From assembly GCF_008801575.1 (NCBI RefSeq), contig NZ_VZPL01000032.1:1-50622 (forward strand): a stretch of DNA of 50,622 bases. Reading direction: 5' to 3'. The position numbers were made by a program, and so were the translations under genes. Below, in pieces: positions 38,457 through 47,888 of the stretch; position 1 is the stretch's first letter; each line of letters opens with the position of its first letter. The notes under the pieces are model-generated. The model made no database searches and was not told the origin of the DNA. It saw only the letters and a list, made by a program, of their open reading frames with translations. Origin of the DNA: Xanthomonas cissicola. GTDB lineage: Bacteria > Pseudomonadota > Gammaproteobacteria > Xanthomonadales > Xanthomonadaceae.

Positions 38457-40258
38457 ACGCGCTGGCCGAACTGGCAGAGCCGCTGCAGTCGCTACATCTG
38501 TTGCGCCCGATGGTGTTGTGGGCGCTACTGGCGATCGTACCGGCGGCAGCGCTGTGGCACTGGCGTCGCCGCGATGCCGATGTCTGGCGGCAGAGTGTGG
38601 ATGCGCATCTGTTGCCGGAGCTATTGGCCGCCGGCGGTCGGCGCGGATGGCTGGGATTCGTGCTGGCTGCGCTGACCTATGCGTTGGCAGTGATTGCGAT
38701 GAGCGGGCCGAGTTGGCGGCAGACCGAGCGTCCGGTGTTTCAATCGAGCATGCCGCTGGTGGTGGTGCTGGATCTGTCGTCCAGTGCCAATGCAACCGAC
38801 CTGCCGCCTTCGCGCCTGCTGCAGGCGCGCGCCAAGCTGGCGACGCTGCTGCGCAAACGTGCCGGTGGTGAGGTGGCATTGCTGGTCTATGCAGGCGAGA
38901 GTTTCACGGTTGCGCCATTGACCGAAGACAGCGCCAACGTGGCCTTGTTTCTGGATGCGCTGTCGCCGTCGGTGATGCCGGTCGATGGCAAGCGTGCAGA
39001 CCGGGCGATCGATGCGGCCGCGCAGCTGTTGCAGCAGGCCGGCTTCAAGCAAGGCGAGATCCTGCTTGTCAGCGATGGCGCAGATAGCTCCGCCGAGAGT
39101 TCGGCACGGGTGGCACGTTCGCGCGGTTTCAGTGTCTCTGCGCTTGGCGTGGGCAGCGAACGCGGCGCAGCGTATCGCATGGCCAGCGGCGAGATTGCGC
39201 AGGCCAAGCTCGACGAAGGCAGTCTGCGCACCCTGACTGCGCAGGGCGGCGGGCGGTATGCACGCATCGCGCCGGACGATGTGGACCTGCGCGCCTTGGG
39301 CGTGCTCGATCCGTCGCAACAGCCGTTGGCCGATGAAACCGCCGAGTCCGATGGCGGCAAGAGCTGGCTCGATGAAGGCTATTGGCTGGTGCTGCCGGTG
39401 ATGCTGCTGTCCCTGCTGGCGTTTCGCCGCCGCGCGGTGGTAGCCGTACTGGCGATGGTCTGCGTGCTGCCGCTGGCGCAGCCCGCGCACGCGGCCGATG
39501 GCACCTTGTGGCAGCGGGCCGATCAGGTGCAACAACAGCGCCTGGACGCCGGCGTGCAGGCATATCGCAAGGGCGATTTCGCGGCGGCACAGAAGGCGTT
39601 CGAAGCGGTGCCAACCGATGAGGGGCTGTACAACCTCGGCAATGCGCTGGCGCGACAAGGCCAGTACGACGCCGCGATCGCGGCCTACGACCGTGCGCTC
39701 AAGCAACACCCGAATCAGCAGGATGCCATCGCTAATCGCGCGGCGGTCGATGCGGCGCGCAAGCGTCAGCAGCACAACAACAAGGATGGCAAGGGCCAGG
39801 ACGGCAAAGGCCAGTCCAAGGACCAGAAGCCATCCGGTCAGGATGGGAAGGGGCAACAGCAGGCCGGCCAGGATGGGCAGAACCAGCAGGACAGCAAGAA
39901 CCAGCCCTCCCAGGCGCAGCCGCCACAGGACGGCAAGTCGCAAGATGCGCAGGCCAAGGACGGGCAGGGCGAGCAACGCAAGCAAGACACGCCGCCCCAA
40001 TCTGCCGATGCCAAGGCGCAGCAGCAGGCTGATGAGGCACAGCGTCGCAAGATGCAGCAGGCCATGGCGCAGGCGGGTGACAAGCAGGCCGATGCCAGCG
40101 GCAAGCAGGAGGCCGCCGTCGCCGGCGAGACGCCGGAACAACGCGAGCAACGTCAGGCGGTGGACGCATGGCTGCGGCGGGTGCCGGACGATCCGGGCAG
40201 CCTGCTGCGTACCAAATTCAGGCTGGAATACGAACGCAGGCAACGGGACGGACGATGA
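38453..40258 (+). CDS. batB: BatB-type VWA domain protein fused to BatC-like TPR region
   Basis: 601 residues. N-terminal membrane segments near 21-36 and 68-84 and a VWA domain with a MIDAS motif DLSSSA (107-112), which has an Ala instead of the expected residue pattern (DxSxS is kept). A further membrane segment lies near 310-345. Then come about two TPR repeats (GLYNLGNALARQGQYDAAIAAYDRAL) and a long disordered Lys/Gln/Gly/Asp-rich tail (~residues 440-560). It thus unites BatB with a BatC-like TPR, proteins that are separate in Bacteroides. Confidence 0.9.
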   Translation: MNALAELAEPLQSLHLLRPMVLWALLAIVPAAALWHWRRRDADVWRQSVDAHLLPELLAAGGRRGWLGFVLAALTYALAVIAMSGPSWRQTERPVFQSSMPLVVVLDLSSSANATDLPPSRLLQARAKLATLLRKRAGGEVALLVYAGESFTVAPLTEDSANVALFLDALSPSVMPVDGKRADRAIDAAAQLLQQAGFKQGEILLVSDGADSSAESSARVARSRGFSVSALGVGSERGAAYRMASGEIAQAKLDEGSLRTLTAQGGGRYARIAPDDVDLRALGVLDPSQQPLADETAESDGGKSWLDEGYWLVLPVMLLSLLAFRRRAVVAVLAMVCVLPLAQPAHAADGTLWQRADQVQQQRLDAGVQAYRKGDFAAAQKAFEAVPTDEGLYNLGNALARQGQYDAAIAAYDRALKQHPNQQDAIANRAAVDAARKRQQHNNKDGKGQDGKGQSKDQKPSGQDGKGQQQAGQDGQNQQDSKNQPSQAQPPQDGKSQDAQAKDGQGEQRKQDTPPQSADAKAQQQADEAQRRKMQQAMAQAGDKQADASGKQEAAVAGETPEQREQRQAVDAWLRRVPDDPGSLLRTKFRLEYERRQRDGR

Positions 40259-42003
40259 TCGGCAGACAGCACTTACGTCGCGCGGCAATCGGCATGCTGG
40301 CCAGCGTGGCACTGTTGGCGTGCGCGCCGGTGGGTGCAGTCACGCGCGCGTGGCTGGACCGCGACAGCGTCAATGCCGGCGATGTGGCGATGTTGAATAT
40401 CGAAACCGACCAACGCGGCGTCGACCCGGATTACACGCCACTGCGCACCGACTTCTTGTTGGGCGCCAAGAGCGCCAATCAGCAGATGCAGGTGGCCAAT
40501 GGTTCGGTGACGGTGCGTGCCTTGTTCGGTGTGGTGCTGACGCCGCGCAAGAGCGGCGAACTGATCGTGCCGGCGATACGCGTAGGCAATGAACGCACCG
40601 AACCGCTGCGCCTGCAGGTGGTTGGGGCGGCGAACGATCCCGCAAGCAGCTCCGGCAACGCTGCCGGCGTGCCGAGCGCAGCGCAGGGCAATGAAGAAGC
40701 CTTCGTCCAAACCCAGGTGGACGACCCGCAACCCTACGTGCAGCAAAGCGTGGGCGTGGTGGTGCGGTTGTACTTCGCCACCCAGCTGGCATCGGGCGAG
40801 TTGGATCTTGAGGCCCCGGATGGGGCATCGATGCAGCGCGTCGGCGACGACGTCAGCTCGGTCAAGGTCGTGAACGGACGCCAATACAACGTGGTGGAGC
40901 GGCGCTACCTGCTGGTCCCCGAGCGCAGCGGTCGCCTGCTACTGCCGCCGGCACGTTTCAACGGGCGTTCGGTGGGCGGGTTTTTCGACGACTACTTCGG
41001 GCGCGGAAACGGTGAGCTGAGTGCGCGCAGTGCGAGCATTCCGTTGCAGGTGCGCGCGCAGCCGGCCAATGCGCCGCAGCCGTGGTTGCCGTTGCGCAGC
41101 CTGCAGTTGCGCTACACGACCACGCCACAGCGGGCGACCGCCGGTGAGGCGGCCCAATTCGTGGTGGAAGCCAGTGCGCGCGGTGCGACCCAGGCGCAGT
41201 TTCCCGAATTGCCGACGCCCAGCGTGCCCGACGCGCAGGTGTTCGCCGAGCCGCCGCAATTCGAGGAGCGCTTCGTGGACGGCTCGCCGCAACTGCGACT
41301 GACCCGGCGCTATTCGATCGTGCCCAACCGCGCCGGTCCGTTGGTGGTGCCCGGGCTGCAGATGGCGTGGTGGGATGTGGGGGCAGGGGCAGCCAAGACG
41401 GCTTCACTGCCCGATCTGACGCTCGATGTCGCGGCAGGTAGCGGCGCGTTTGCGACGCCTGCGCAGGCACCCACGCCGCATCCGACACCCGATCAATCGG
41501 CGTCGACACCCGATCGCACGCTCACCCTGCAAGCACCATCGCCCGCGCAACCGCCGTGGGGGTGGATCGCGGCGGCGATCGGATTTGCGCTTTTGTGGAT
41601 CGCCACGCTGGTGTGGGCGTTAGTGCGTCGGCGCGGTGCTCAGCGCGGTGCATCAGGCGGCACCGGTGGTGACGGCAGCAATGGACCTGCTGAGGTTGGG
41701 CGCGCGACCCACGGCGTGGCCGAGTTGCGCCGCGCGCTCGACACCGGCGGCATGGACGATGTGGCGGCGGTGCTCTGCGGCATGGCCGGCGTTGCCGATA
41801 TCGACGCAGTGGTGGCGGCGTTGGCAGACCCGGCGCAGCAGGCAGCGGTGGCGCGCATGCAGCGCGCACGCTGGGGCGGCGATGGCGATGTGACCGGCGC
41901 GCGCGCCGCCTTGCGCGAGGCATTCGCCAAGGGGCCACGGTGGCACCATGCAAGCGCAGCCGAACCGGAGGTGCTGGCGCCGTTGTATCCGCCTGCGCCT
42001 TGA
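40255..42003 (+). CDS. batD: BatD family protein
   Basis: 582 residues. A signal peptide (about 1-28) is followed by several beta-sandwich domains in the periplasm (RAWLDRDSVNAGDVAMLNIET at the start, FGVVLTPRKSGELIVPAIRV typical of BatD). A membrane helix lies near residues 436-456 (WGWIAAAIGFALLWIATLVW), then a cytoplasmic C-terminal domain of ~120 residues. It overlaps batB by four bases, and closes the operon. Confidence 0.9.
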   Translation: MIGRQHLRRAAIGMLASVALLACAPVGAVTRAWLDRDSVNAGDVAMLNIETDQRGVDPDYTPLRTDFLLGAKSANQQMQVANGSVTVRALFGVVLTPRKSGELIVPAIRVGNERTEPLRLQVVGAANDPASSSGNAAGVPSAAQGNEEAFVQTQVDDPQPYVQQSVGVVVRLYFATQLASGELDLEAPDGASMQRVGDDVSSVKVVNGRQYNVVERRYLLVPERSGRLLLPPARFNGRSVGGFFDDYFGRGNGELSARSASIPLQVRAQPANAPQPWLPLRSLQLRYTTTPQRATAGEAAQFVVEASARGATQAQFPELPTPSVPDAQVFAEPPQFEERFVDGSPQLRLTRRYSIVPNRAGPLVVPGLQMAWWDVGAGAAKTASLPDLTLDVAAGSGAFATPAQAPTPHPTPDQSASTPDRTLTLQAPSPAQPPWGWIAAAIGFALLWIATLVWALVRRRGAQRGASGGTGGDGSNGPAEVGRATHGVAELRRALDTGGMDDVAAVLCGMAGVADIDAVVAALADPAQQAAVARMQRARWGGDGDVTGARAALREAFAKGPRWHHASAAEPEVLAPLYPPAP

Positions 42004-42313
42004 TCGACGGCGTCGCATTGGTGGCGGCTTGGAACGACTGAGATATTGGCTGCGCAGTTTCCGCGCGGTTGCAGTCGGTGCGACGGATGGGCTGCAACAA
42101 CGGTACTTCGATTCCTGGTGGGGAATCTGCGCTCACGCAACAGTGGCTCGTTAGATTTCGTTGGCCGCTATTACTCGCTTTGAGCGGCGACGCTGCCTTG
42201 CAGCGCTGATAAGGCATTGATTCTGGATGCGCGTGATCTGCCGACTGTGCGGAAGAGAGCGAAGAGCGTTGGCGCTTCGGCGTTGCTGCAGGGCCCTTGC
42301 TCGCCCACCCTCG

Positions 42314-42400
42314 CAGGACACGCTGCAAGTACGTCCTTGTAAGCTCCTTGGCGGCATCCATGTCGCCAAGGGTCCCGCGACGGTGAGCGGGCAAGGAACA
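42314..42400 (+). repeat. Hairpin repeat, copy 1 (forward)
   Basis: Core GGCGGCATCCATGTCGCC (about 42350-42367) can fold on itself (GGCGGCAT with ATGTCGCC, one G-T pair). It is preceded by GGACACGCTGCAAGTACGTCC and followed by GGGTCCCGCGACGG. Copy 2 has the same core and flanks in the reverse direction. Confidence 0.75.
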
Positions 42401-42540
42401 GTCGCGGTAGTCGGTATGTATGGTGCAAGCACTGCATTACGTGTTGCTGGTTCGCTAGTGCGCATGCCCTTCTGCGACCCGCACCACTAAGCCCTGCGCT
42501 TACCAGACGCTAGGCCTTCTATTGAGTCAGCGAACAGCGT

Positions 42541-42655
42541 GCTGGTGCGGCGTCCTCGCCGCTTGCGGGACCGTTGGCGACATGGATGCCGCCAACGGTC
42601 CCCCAGGGACGGCTTCACGGCGTGTCCCGCGAGCGGCGAGGCACCGCGCACCCGC
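42541..42655 (-). repeat. Hairpin repeat, copy 2 (reverse)
   Basis: On the minus strand it reads GGGACACGCCGTGAAGCCG, then TTGGCGGCATCCATGTCGCC and GGTCCCGCAAGCGG. The 18-base core equals that of copy 1. The two lie about 140 bases apart in opposite orientation. Confidence 0.75.
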
Positions 42656-42886
42656 CGCGCCAGGCTTTCGACCTGAGGCATCTGACGACGTATAAGCGCC
42701 GCTACGAGATTCCGTTGCCGCACACAGGTGCCGAACAGCCAGGCGGATTGTCAGTTCCAAGGCCTGCATCACCCAACATCGAAAGACCCCCACCCGCAGG
42801 CAGATGCCTAGGCGACTCCCGGGTAGGTGGCCGCATCCATGGCGTTTGTTAAGCTCCGGTCTTTGTGTCCACCAAGGCCTGACCAG

Positions 42887-44167
42887 ATGACAGCATCCCC
42901 AGCCACGCGCCGCCCGGGCCTGCCCCTGCATTGGAAGATGGGCATTGGCTTTGCCGTTGGCCTGTTGTTGGGTCTGGCTGTCTACTACCTGGCCGGCAGC
43001 GACGCCGAGTGGGTGCGTCTGGCGACCAAGTACGTCACCACGCCGTTTTCGCAGGTCTTCCTCAATCTGATCTTCATGCTGATCGTGCCACTGCTGTTCT
43101 CGGCGCTGGTAATGGGCATTTCCGAAATGGGCGACATCCGCGCGCTGGGGCGGGTGGGGTGGCGCACCCTGGGCTATACCGTGGTGCTGTCCGGTGTGGC
43201 GGTGTTGCTGGGGTTGGTGCTGGTCAACGTGCTCAAGCCCGGCGCGGGCGTGGACCCGCAACTGGCCAACCAGCTGATCCAGGAAAACGCCGAGCGCACC
43301 CGCGAGATCATTTCCAGCTCCGGCACGCAGCCGCAGGGCATGGACATGCTGCTGTCGATCGTGCCCAGCAACGTGATTGCCGCGGCGTCGAGCAACGGCG
43401 CGATTCTGTCGCTGATGTTTTTTGCGGTGATGTTCGGCGTGGGCATGGTGCTGACCGAAGACGAAAAGGTCGCCACGTTGCGGCGCGGCATCGAGGGGGT
43501 CTTCGAGATTTCGATGACCTTGATCGGGCTGGTGATCCGTCTGGCGCCGTATGCGGTGGCGTGTTTCATGTTCAACCTGGCCGCGCTGTTCGGCTTCGAT
43601 CTGCTGATTCGTCTGGGCGCCTATGTGGGCGTGGTGGTGCTGGCGCTGGGCCTGCACATGGTGGTCAGTTACGGCATTGCGGTGAAATTCGCCGGACGCT
43701 CGCCGCTGGGCTTTTTCCGCCAGACCCAGGAAGCGACGGTGATGGCGTTCTCGACCGCCTCCAGCAACGCGACCCTGCCAACGGCGCTACGCGTGGCCGA
43801 CGAGATGGGCCTGCCGCCGCGCGTGTCGCGTTTCGTGCTGACCGTGGGCGCCACCGCCAACCAGAACGGCACCGCACTCTTCGAAGGCGTCACGGTGATC
43901 TTTCTGGCGCAGTTCTTCAACGTGGACCTGAGCCTGGGCCAGCAGTTCATGGTGATGCTGGTCTGCATCCTGGGCGGGATCGGCACGGCCGGCGTGCCGT
44001 CCGGCTCGCTGCCGGTGGTGGCGCTGATCTGCGCGATGGTCGGGGTCAACCCGGTGGGTATCGGCATGATCCTGGGGGTCAACCACTTCCTGGACATGTG
44101 CCGCACGGCGCTGAACGTGACCGGGGATTTGGCGCTGACGACCTTGGTGGCCAAGGGCGAGGAATAG
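42887..44167 (+). CDS. Dicarboxylate/amino acid:cation symporter (DAACS family)
   Basis: 426 residues, with about eight membrane segments and two re-entrant hairpins, as in GltPh. Family motifs: hairpin 1 ASSNATLPTAL, the TM7 motif as NQNGT at 325-329 (usually NMDGT), hairpin 2 GGIGTAGVPSGSLPVV, and TM8 LDMCRTALNVTGD with Arg and Asp for the substrate. The family imports C4-dicarboxylates, glutamate or aspartate with sodium or protons. Substrate cannot be told. The ATG 42887 gives MTASPATRRPGLPLHWKM; a longer frame exists. A GGGAAT repeat follows the stop. Confidence 0.93.
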   Translation: MTASPATRRPGLPLHWKMGIGFAVGLLLGLAVYYLAGSDAEWVRLATKYVTTPFSQVFLNLIFMLIVPLLFSALVMGISEMGDIRALGRVGWRTLGYTVVLSGVAVLLGLVLVNVLKPGAGVDPQLANQLIQENAERTREIISSSGTQPQGMDMLLSIVPSNVIAAASSNGAILSLMFFAVMFGVGMVLTEDEKVATLRRGIEGVFEISMTLIGLVIRLAPYAVACFMFNLAALFGFDLLIRLGAYVGVVVLALGLHMVVSYGIAVKFAGRSPLGFFRQTQEATVMAFSTASSNATLPTALRVADEMGLPPRVSRFVLTVGATANQNGTALFEGVTVIFLAQFFNVDLSLGQQFMVMLVCILGGIGTAGVPSGSLPVVALICAMVGVNPVGIGMILGVNHFLDMCRTALNVTGDLALTTLVAKGEE

Positions 44168-44324
44168 GGACTAGGGAATAGGGAATGGGTAAAGCGGGCT
44201 GGTGCGAGCATGGGGTGTGACGGTGAGCTCCACGTCTGGCGACGGTGATTAGGCGCACGGGTGATTGCATCGACCAAACGGCAACGCTGCATCCGACTCT
44301 CCATTCCCGATTCTCGATTCCCCT
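44165..44324. repeat. GGGAAT-type inverted intergenic repeat, copy E
   Basis: Arm 1 with AGGGAATAGGGAATGGG (about 44173-44189) and the inverted arm 2 with CCATTCCCGATTCTCGATTCCC (within 44300-44322) around a spacer that begins GTAAAGCGGGCTGGTGCGAG, similar to copy B. It lies between the symporter and tkt. Confidence 0.7.
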
Positions 44325-44392
44325 AACGCGCTGTGTGGGAGAATAGGGGTCTCCGCTTCCAGCGGTGTTTCCCTCCGCTTCCATAGACGCCC

Positions 44393-46393
44393 ATGACCCA
44401 GCCCACCCGCCGCCAGCTGGCCAACGCCATCCGTTTTCTTGCCGCAGATGCGGTCGAAGCCGCCAAGTCCGGTCATCCCGGCATGCCGATGGGCATGGCC
44501 GATATCGCCGAAGTGCTGTGGAACGACTTCTACCGGCACAACCCGAACAATCCGCAGTGGTTCAACCGCGACCGTTTCGTGCTGTCCAACGGGCATGGGT
44601 CGATGCTGCAGTACGCGCTACTGCACCTGTCCGGCTACGACCTGCCGATCGAACAGCTCAAGCAGTTCCGCCAGCTGCACAGCAAGACCGCCGGTCACCC
44701 CGAGCGCAGCGAAACTCCCGGCGTTGAGACCACCACCGGCCCCCTCGGGCAGGGCTTTGCCAATGCGGTGGGCTTTGCACTGGCCGAGAAGTTGCTGGCG
44801 CAGCGCTACAACCGCCCGGAGCTGGAAATCGTCGATCACCGCACCTGGGTGTTCATGGGCGACGGCTGCCTGATGGAAGGCATTTCGCACGAAGCGGCGT
44901 CGCTGGCCGGTACCTGGGGCCTGGGCAAGCTGGTGGCGTTCTGGGACAACAACCAGATTTCCATCGACGGCAATACGGCCGGCTGGTTCAGCGACGACAC
45001 CCCGGCGCGTTTCGAGGCCTATGGCTGGCACGTGATCCGCGATGTGGACGGGCATGACGCCGACAAGATCAAGGCCGCCATCGAGACAGCGCTGGAAAAC
45101 ACCGACAAGCCCACGCTGATCTGCTGCCGTACCAAGATCGGTTTCGGTGCGCCGACCAAGGCCGGCAAGGAGTCCTCGCATGGCGCTCCGTTGGGCAAGG
45201 ACGAGCTGGAAGGCGCGCGCAAGGCGTTGGAGTGGCCGTACGGCCCGTTCGAAATTCCCGAAGAGATCTACGCCGGCTGGCGTGCCGGCGGCACCGGTAC
45301 CTTGCGTCAGGCCGAATGGGAGCAGCTGTTCGACAAGTACGCCAAGCAGTACGGCGCGCAGGCCGACGAGCTGACCCGTCGTTCGCATGGCGAACTGCCG
45401 GCCGACTTCATCGCCAAGGCCGATGCCTACATCGCCAAGGCGCAGGAAGAGGGCCAGACCATTGCCTCGCGCAAGGCCTCGCAGCTGGCGATCGAAGCGT
45501 TCGCGCCGCTGTTGCCGGAATTGATCGGTGGCTCGGCCGACCTGGCGCACTCCAACCTGACCTTGTGGAAGGCCAGCAAGTCGGTCGCCACCGACGACCC
45601 GGACGCCAACTACGTGTATTACGGCGTGCGCGAGTTCGGCATGACCGCCATTGCCAACGGTCTGGCGCTGCATGGCGGGTTCATTCCGTTCGACGCCACC
45701 TTCCTGGTGTTCAGCGACTACGCACGCAACGGCGTGCGCATGAGCGCGTTGAACCCGGCGCATGCGATTCATGTGTACACGCATGACTCGATCGGCCTGG
45801 GCGAAGACGGCCCGACCCATCAGCCGGTGGAACATCTGGCCTCGCTGCGCTACATCCCCAACAACGATGTGTGGCGCCCGGGCGATGCGGTGGAATCGGC
45901 AGTGAGCTGGAAGGCGGCCATTACCCGCAAGGACGGCCCAAGCTGCCTGATCTTCAGCCGCCAGAACTTGCAGCACCAGCCGCGCAGCGCCGAGCAGCTC
46001 AAGCTGATCGAACGCGGTGGCTACGTGCTGGCCGATGCCGAAGGCGGTACGCCGGACGTGATCCTGATCGCCACCGGCTCGGAAGTCGGTCTGGCAGTGG
46101 AAGCCAAAAAGACGCTGGATGCGGCCGGCCTCAAGACGCGTGTGGTGTCGATGCCGTCGACCGATGTGTTCGATCGCCAGGACGCGGCGTACCGTGAGTC
46201 GGTGCTGCCGAACGCCGTGCGCAAGCGCGTGGCGGTGGAAGCGGGGGTGACCGGCTTCTGGCGCAAGTACGTGGGCCTGGATGGCGATGTCGTCGGCATC
46301 GACACCTTCGGTGCCTCGGCGCCGGCCGACCAGTTGTATGCGTACTTCAAGATCACCGCAGAGCACGTGGTGGCCGCAGCCAAGGCGCTGTAA
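44393..46393 (+). CDS. tkt: Transketolase
   Basis: 666 residues. It transfers two-carbon units between sugar phosphates in the non-oxidative pentose phosphate pathway, with thiamine diphosphate. N-terminal [21 protein letters not shown] and [15 protein letters not shown] are conserved. The ThDP motif is [18 protein letters not shown], then [10 protein letters not shown]. The pyrimidine domain has [13 protein letters not shown] [17 protein letters not shown] and [24 protein letters not shown], with the catalytic His and Glu. The start is at the first ATG after repeat copy E. rpiA in the same pathway is at 1830. Confidence 0.97.
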   Translation: MTQPTRRQLANAIRFLAADAVEAAKSGHPGMPMGMADIAEVLWNDFYRHNPNNPQWFNRDRFVLSNGHGSMLQYALLHLSGYDLPIEQLKQFRQLHSKTAGHPERSETPGVETTTGPLGQGFANAVGFALAEKLLAQRYNRPELEIVDHRTWVFMGDGCLMEGISHEAASLAGTWGLGKLVAFWDNNQISIDGNTAGWFSDDTPARFEAYGWHVIRDVDGHDADKIKAAIETALENTDKPTLICCRTKIGFGAPTKAGKESSHGAPLGKDELEGARKALEWPYGPFEIPEEIYAGWRAGGTGTLRQAEWEQLFDKYAKQYGAQADELTRRSHGELPADFIAKADAYIAKAQEEGQTIASRKASQLAIEAFAPLLPELIGGSADLAHSNLTLWKASKSVATDDPDANYVYYGVREFGMTAIANGLALHGGFIPFDATFLVFSDYARNGVRMSALNPAHAIHVYTHDSIGLGEDGPTHQPVEHLASLRYIPNNDVWRPGDAVESAVSWKAAITRKDGPSCLIFSRQNLQHQPRSAEQLKLIERGGYVLADAEGGTPDVILIATGSEVGLAVEAKKTLDAAGLKTRVVSMPSTDVFDRQDAAYRESVLPNAVRKRVAVEAGVTGFWRKYVGLDGDVVGIDTFGASAPADQLYAYFKITAEHVVAAAKAL

Positions 46394-46415
46394 CGCCTTG
46401 CGTGGTGCTTGAAAG

Positions 46416-46443
46416 AAAAAGCCGGCGAAAGCTGGCTTTTTTG
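46416..46443 (+). terminator. Rho-independent terminator behind tkt
   Basis: An 11-bp stem, AAAAAGCCGGC with GCTGGCTTTTT (one G-T pair), around GAAA, ending in a T run. The left A tract means it could also work for the convergent hydrolase gene. Confidence 0.88.
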
Positions 46444-46499
46444 TTGGATTTCGTGAGCGATGCGCGGTCCGTCATCGTTCAACGGACGCCTTGCGTGTT

Positions 46500-47573
46500 T
46501 CAGTGCGCGTCGTTGGCCAGCGCCGCCGCACGGATCCTGGTCAGCACCTTCAGCTGTGCGGCCATCATTGGCGGATTGGGATCGTGTCCTGTGCGTGGCA
46601 GCAGGAGAAATTCCTTGCTCGGTGCAGAAAGACCATCGAAATAGGCTTTGCTGATTTGCGCCGGAGTCACCAGATCCTGTTCGCCCTGAATCAGATAGAC
46701 CGGCATGGCGAACTGCGGCCCGAGCGTGCGCAGATCGATCTGCGGGCCCATGCCGTCGCCTGCCAGCCCGACGAACTGCAGGAAGGAATAGTCTTCCCCG
46801 GCTTCATAGGCTGCGCGGTAGTCTGGCGTGTCGTACTCCGCCGCGAAGGTAAACCAGTCTTCCGGCGCCGGGTCGGTACTCAAGGCTTCGTATTTGCGCG
46901 TCAGGCGTCTCAGGACTCCGAAGTTGCGTGGGTTTGTCCATGGCGGCGGGCCGATCTTCTCCAGCTTGCCGAGCGCATCCGCATCGCTGGCTGCGCGGGC
47001 CAGGCTCAGCGTCTTGGCGTAGCTCGACGCCATGTCGTCCTGGTAATTGACCAGTTGCGCCGTGCCGACATAAGCGTGGAACAGGTTCGGATTCGCCTTG
47101 GCGATAGTGACGGACAGTGCCGAGCCCCACGATCCGCCCATCAGGATGAGCTTGGATTTGCCCAGCCGTTGCGAGGCATAGCGTGCGACCTCGCTGCCGT
47201 CCAGGGTCAGCCGCCGCATGGTCAGCCGCTCTCCGTCGGCAGGCTTGCTTGCCGCGTAGGTCTTGCCGGAGCCGCGTTGGTCCCACTGCACGATGGTGAA
47301 ATCGCGCGTCCAGCTGCCGAACAGGCGATGCGCGAACGGCGTGTTGGGGTTGCCCGGCCCGCCATGGACGATCAGCACCACTGGATTGCGGCAGTCCTGG
47401 CCCTCGATCGTGACCCATTGCTGGATGCCTCCGATCTGCACAAGACCTGCCTCGTGTACGGCCCTGCCGGGTACCCGGCAAGCGTCATTCAAGGGCGTTT
47501 TTCCAGACGCCGCAGCACTCACTGCCGGCGCGCACACCAGCAGTAGAGCGATAGCTACCCAGCATTTTGTCAT
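46500..47573 (-). CDS. Secreted alpha/beta hydrolase (proline iminopeptidase-like, S33)
   Basis: 357 residues. A signal peptide ends around AVSAAAS (residue 20-23). The alpha/beta hydrolase fold shows the oxyanion motif HGGPG at 70-74, WDQRGSGKT, and the nucleophile elbow GGSWGS with S148. The acid is probably in QGEQDLVTP and the histidine in RTGHDPNPP near the C-terminus. HGGPG and WDQRGSGKT are typical of the proline iminopeptidase family. The periplasmic or secreted location suggests peptide scavenging. It is convergent with tkt. Confidence 0.9.
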   Translation of the reverse strand: MTKCWVAIALLLVCAPAVSAAASGKTPLNDACRVPGRAVHEAGLVQIGGIQQWVTIEGQDCRNPVVLIVHGGPGNPNTPFAHRLFGSWTRDFTIVQWDQRGSGKTYAASKPADGERLTMRRLTLDGSEVARYASQRLGKSKLILMGGSWGSALSVTIAKANPNLFHAYVGTAQLVNYQDDMASSYAKTLSLARAASDADALGKLEKIGPPPWTNPRNFGVLRRLTRKYEALSTDPAPEDWFTFAAEYDTPDYRAAYEAGEDYSFLQFVGLAGDGMGPQIDLRTLGPQFAMPVYLIQGEQDLVTPAQISKAYFDGLSAPSKEFLLLPRTGHDPNPPMMAAQLKVLTRIRAAALANDAH

Positions 47574-47888
47574 GTGATTCGCGTCGTAGCGCGTTCCGTC
47601 ATTGCATCAGCCACCTGTTCAGCAGCAGCTCCCGCTCCGAGTGTGGCGCCTATGCGAGTTCGGCTGCAATGGCTGCGGTTGGACCGGGAGTTGCAAAAAT
47701 GCGCTTCCACCTGAGGTAGCGCTCGCTTGGATCGAGCAATGCCAAATAAATGCCAATCCGGCTATTTAAAATGTGAATCATTCCCATTAAAATGGTGCGC
47801 TGCCGCGGTTGCGCGGCGCGTCCTCCCCTTTGTTCGCCGTCCGGCACTGCCGTGATGGGTGCCCTCGACTGTCTGTGCCGGAGCTGTG
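47574..47888. other. 315-base divergent intergenic region
   Basis: It separates the hydrolase gene (minus) from the TonB-dependent receptor gene (plus). It is A/T-rich near 47690-47795, where a promoter and a Fur-box-like site are seen. No gene is evident. Confidence 0.6.
47765..47793 (+). promoter_or_regulatory. Predicted receptor promoter with Fur-box-like operator
   Basis: TTTAAA (47765-47770), a 17-base spacer and TAAAAT (47788-47793) make a possible promoter. In the spacer TGTGAATCATTCCCA (47772-47786) matches 10 of 14 fixed positions of the 7-1-7 Fur consensus TGATAATNATTATCA. Iron-dependent repression of the receptor gene is therefore likely but not shown. Confidence 0.5.

Larger units (their letters stand above)
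42004..42886. other. 883-base non-coding interval with an inverted pair of repeats
   Basis: Between batD and the symporter gene there is no open frame that I can tie to a family. It contains the two hairpin repeats described separately. The rest (42004-42280 and 42660-42860) shows no repeat, tRNA or terminator I can recognise. The right end should hold the symporter promoter, but no clear boxes are seen. Confidence 0.6.

Noticed and set aside
37140..38879. 579-residue open frame opposite batA
   Set aside because: Antisense of the VWA gene, low complexity, no motif.
42004..42886. Possible tRNA, CRISPR or riboswitch in the long gap
   Set aside because: No cloverleaf, no regularly spaced direct repeats and no known aptamer pattern; only two inverted hairpin repeats.
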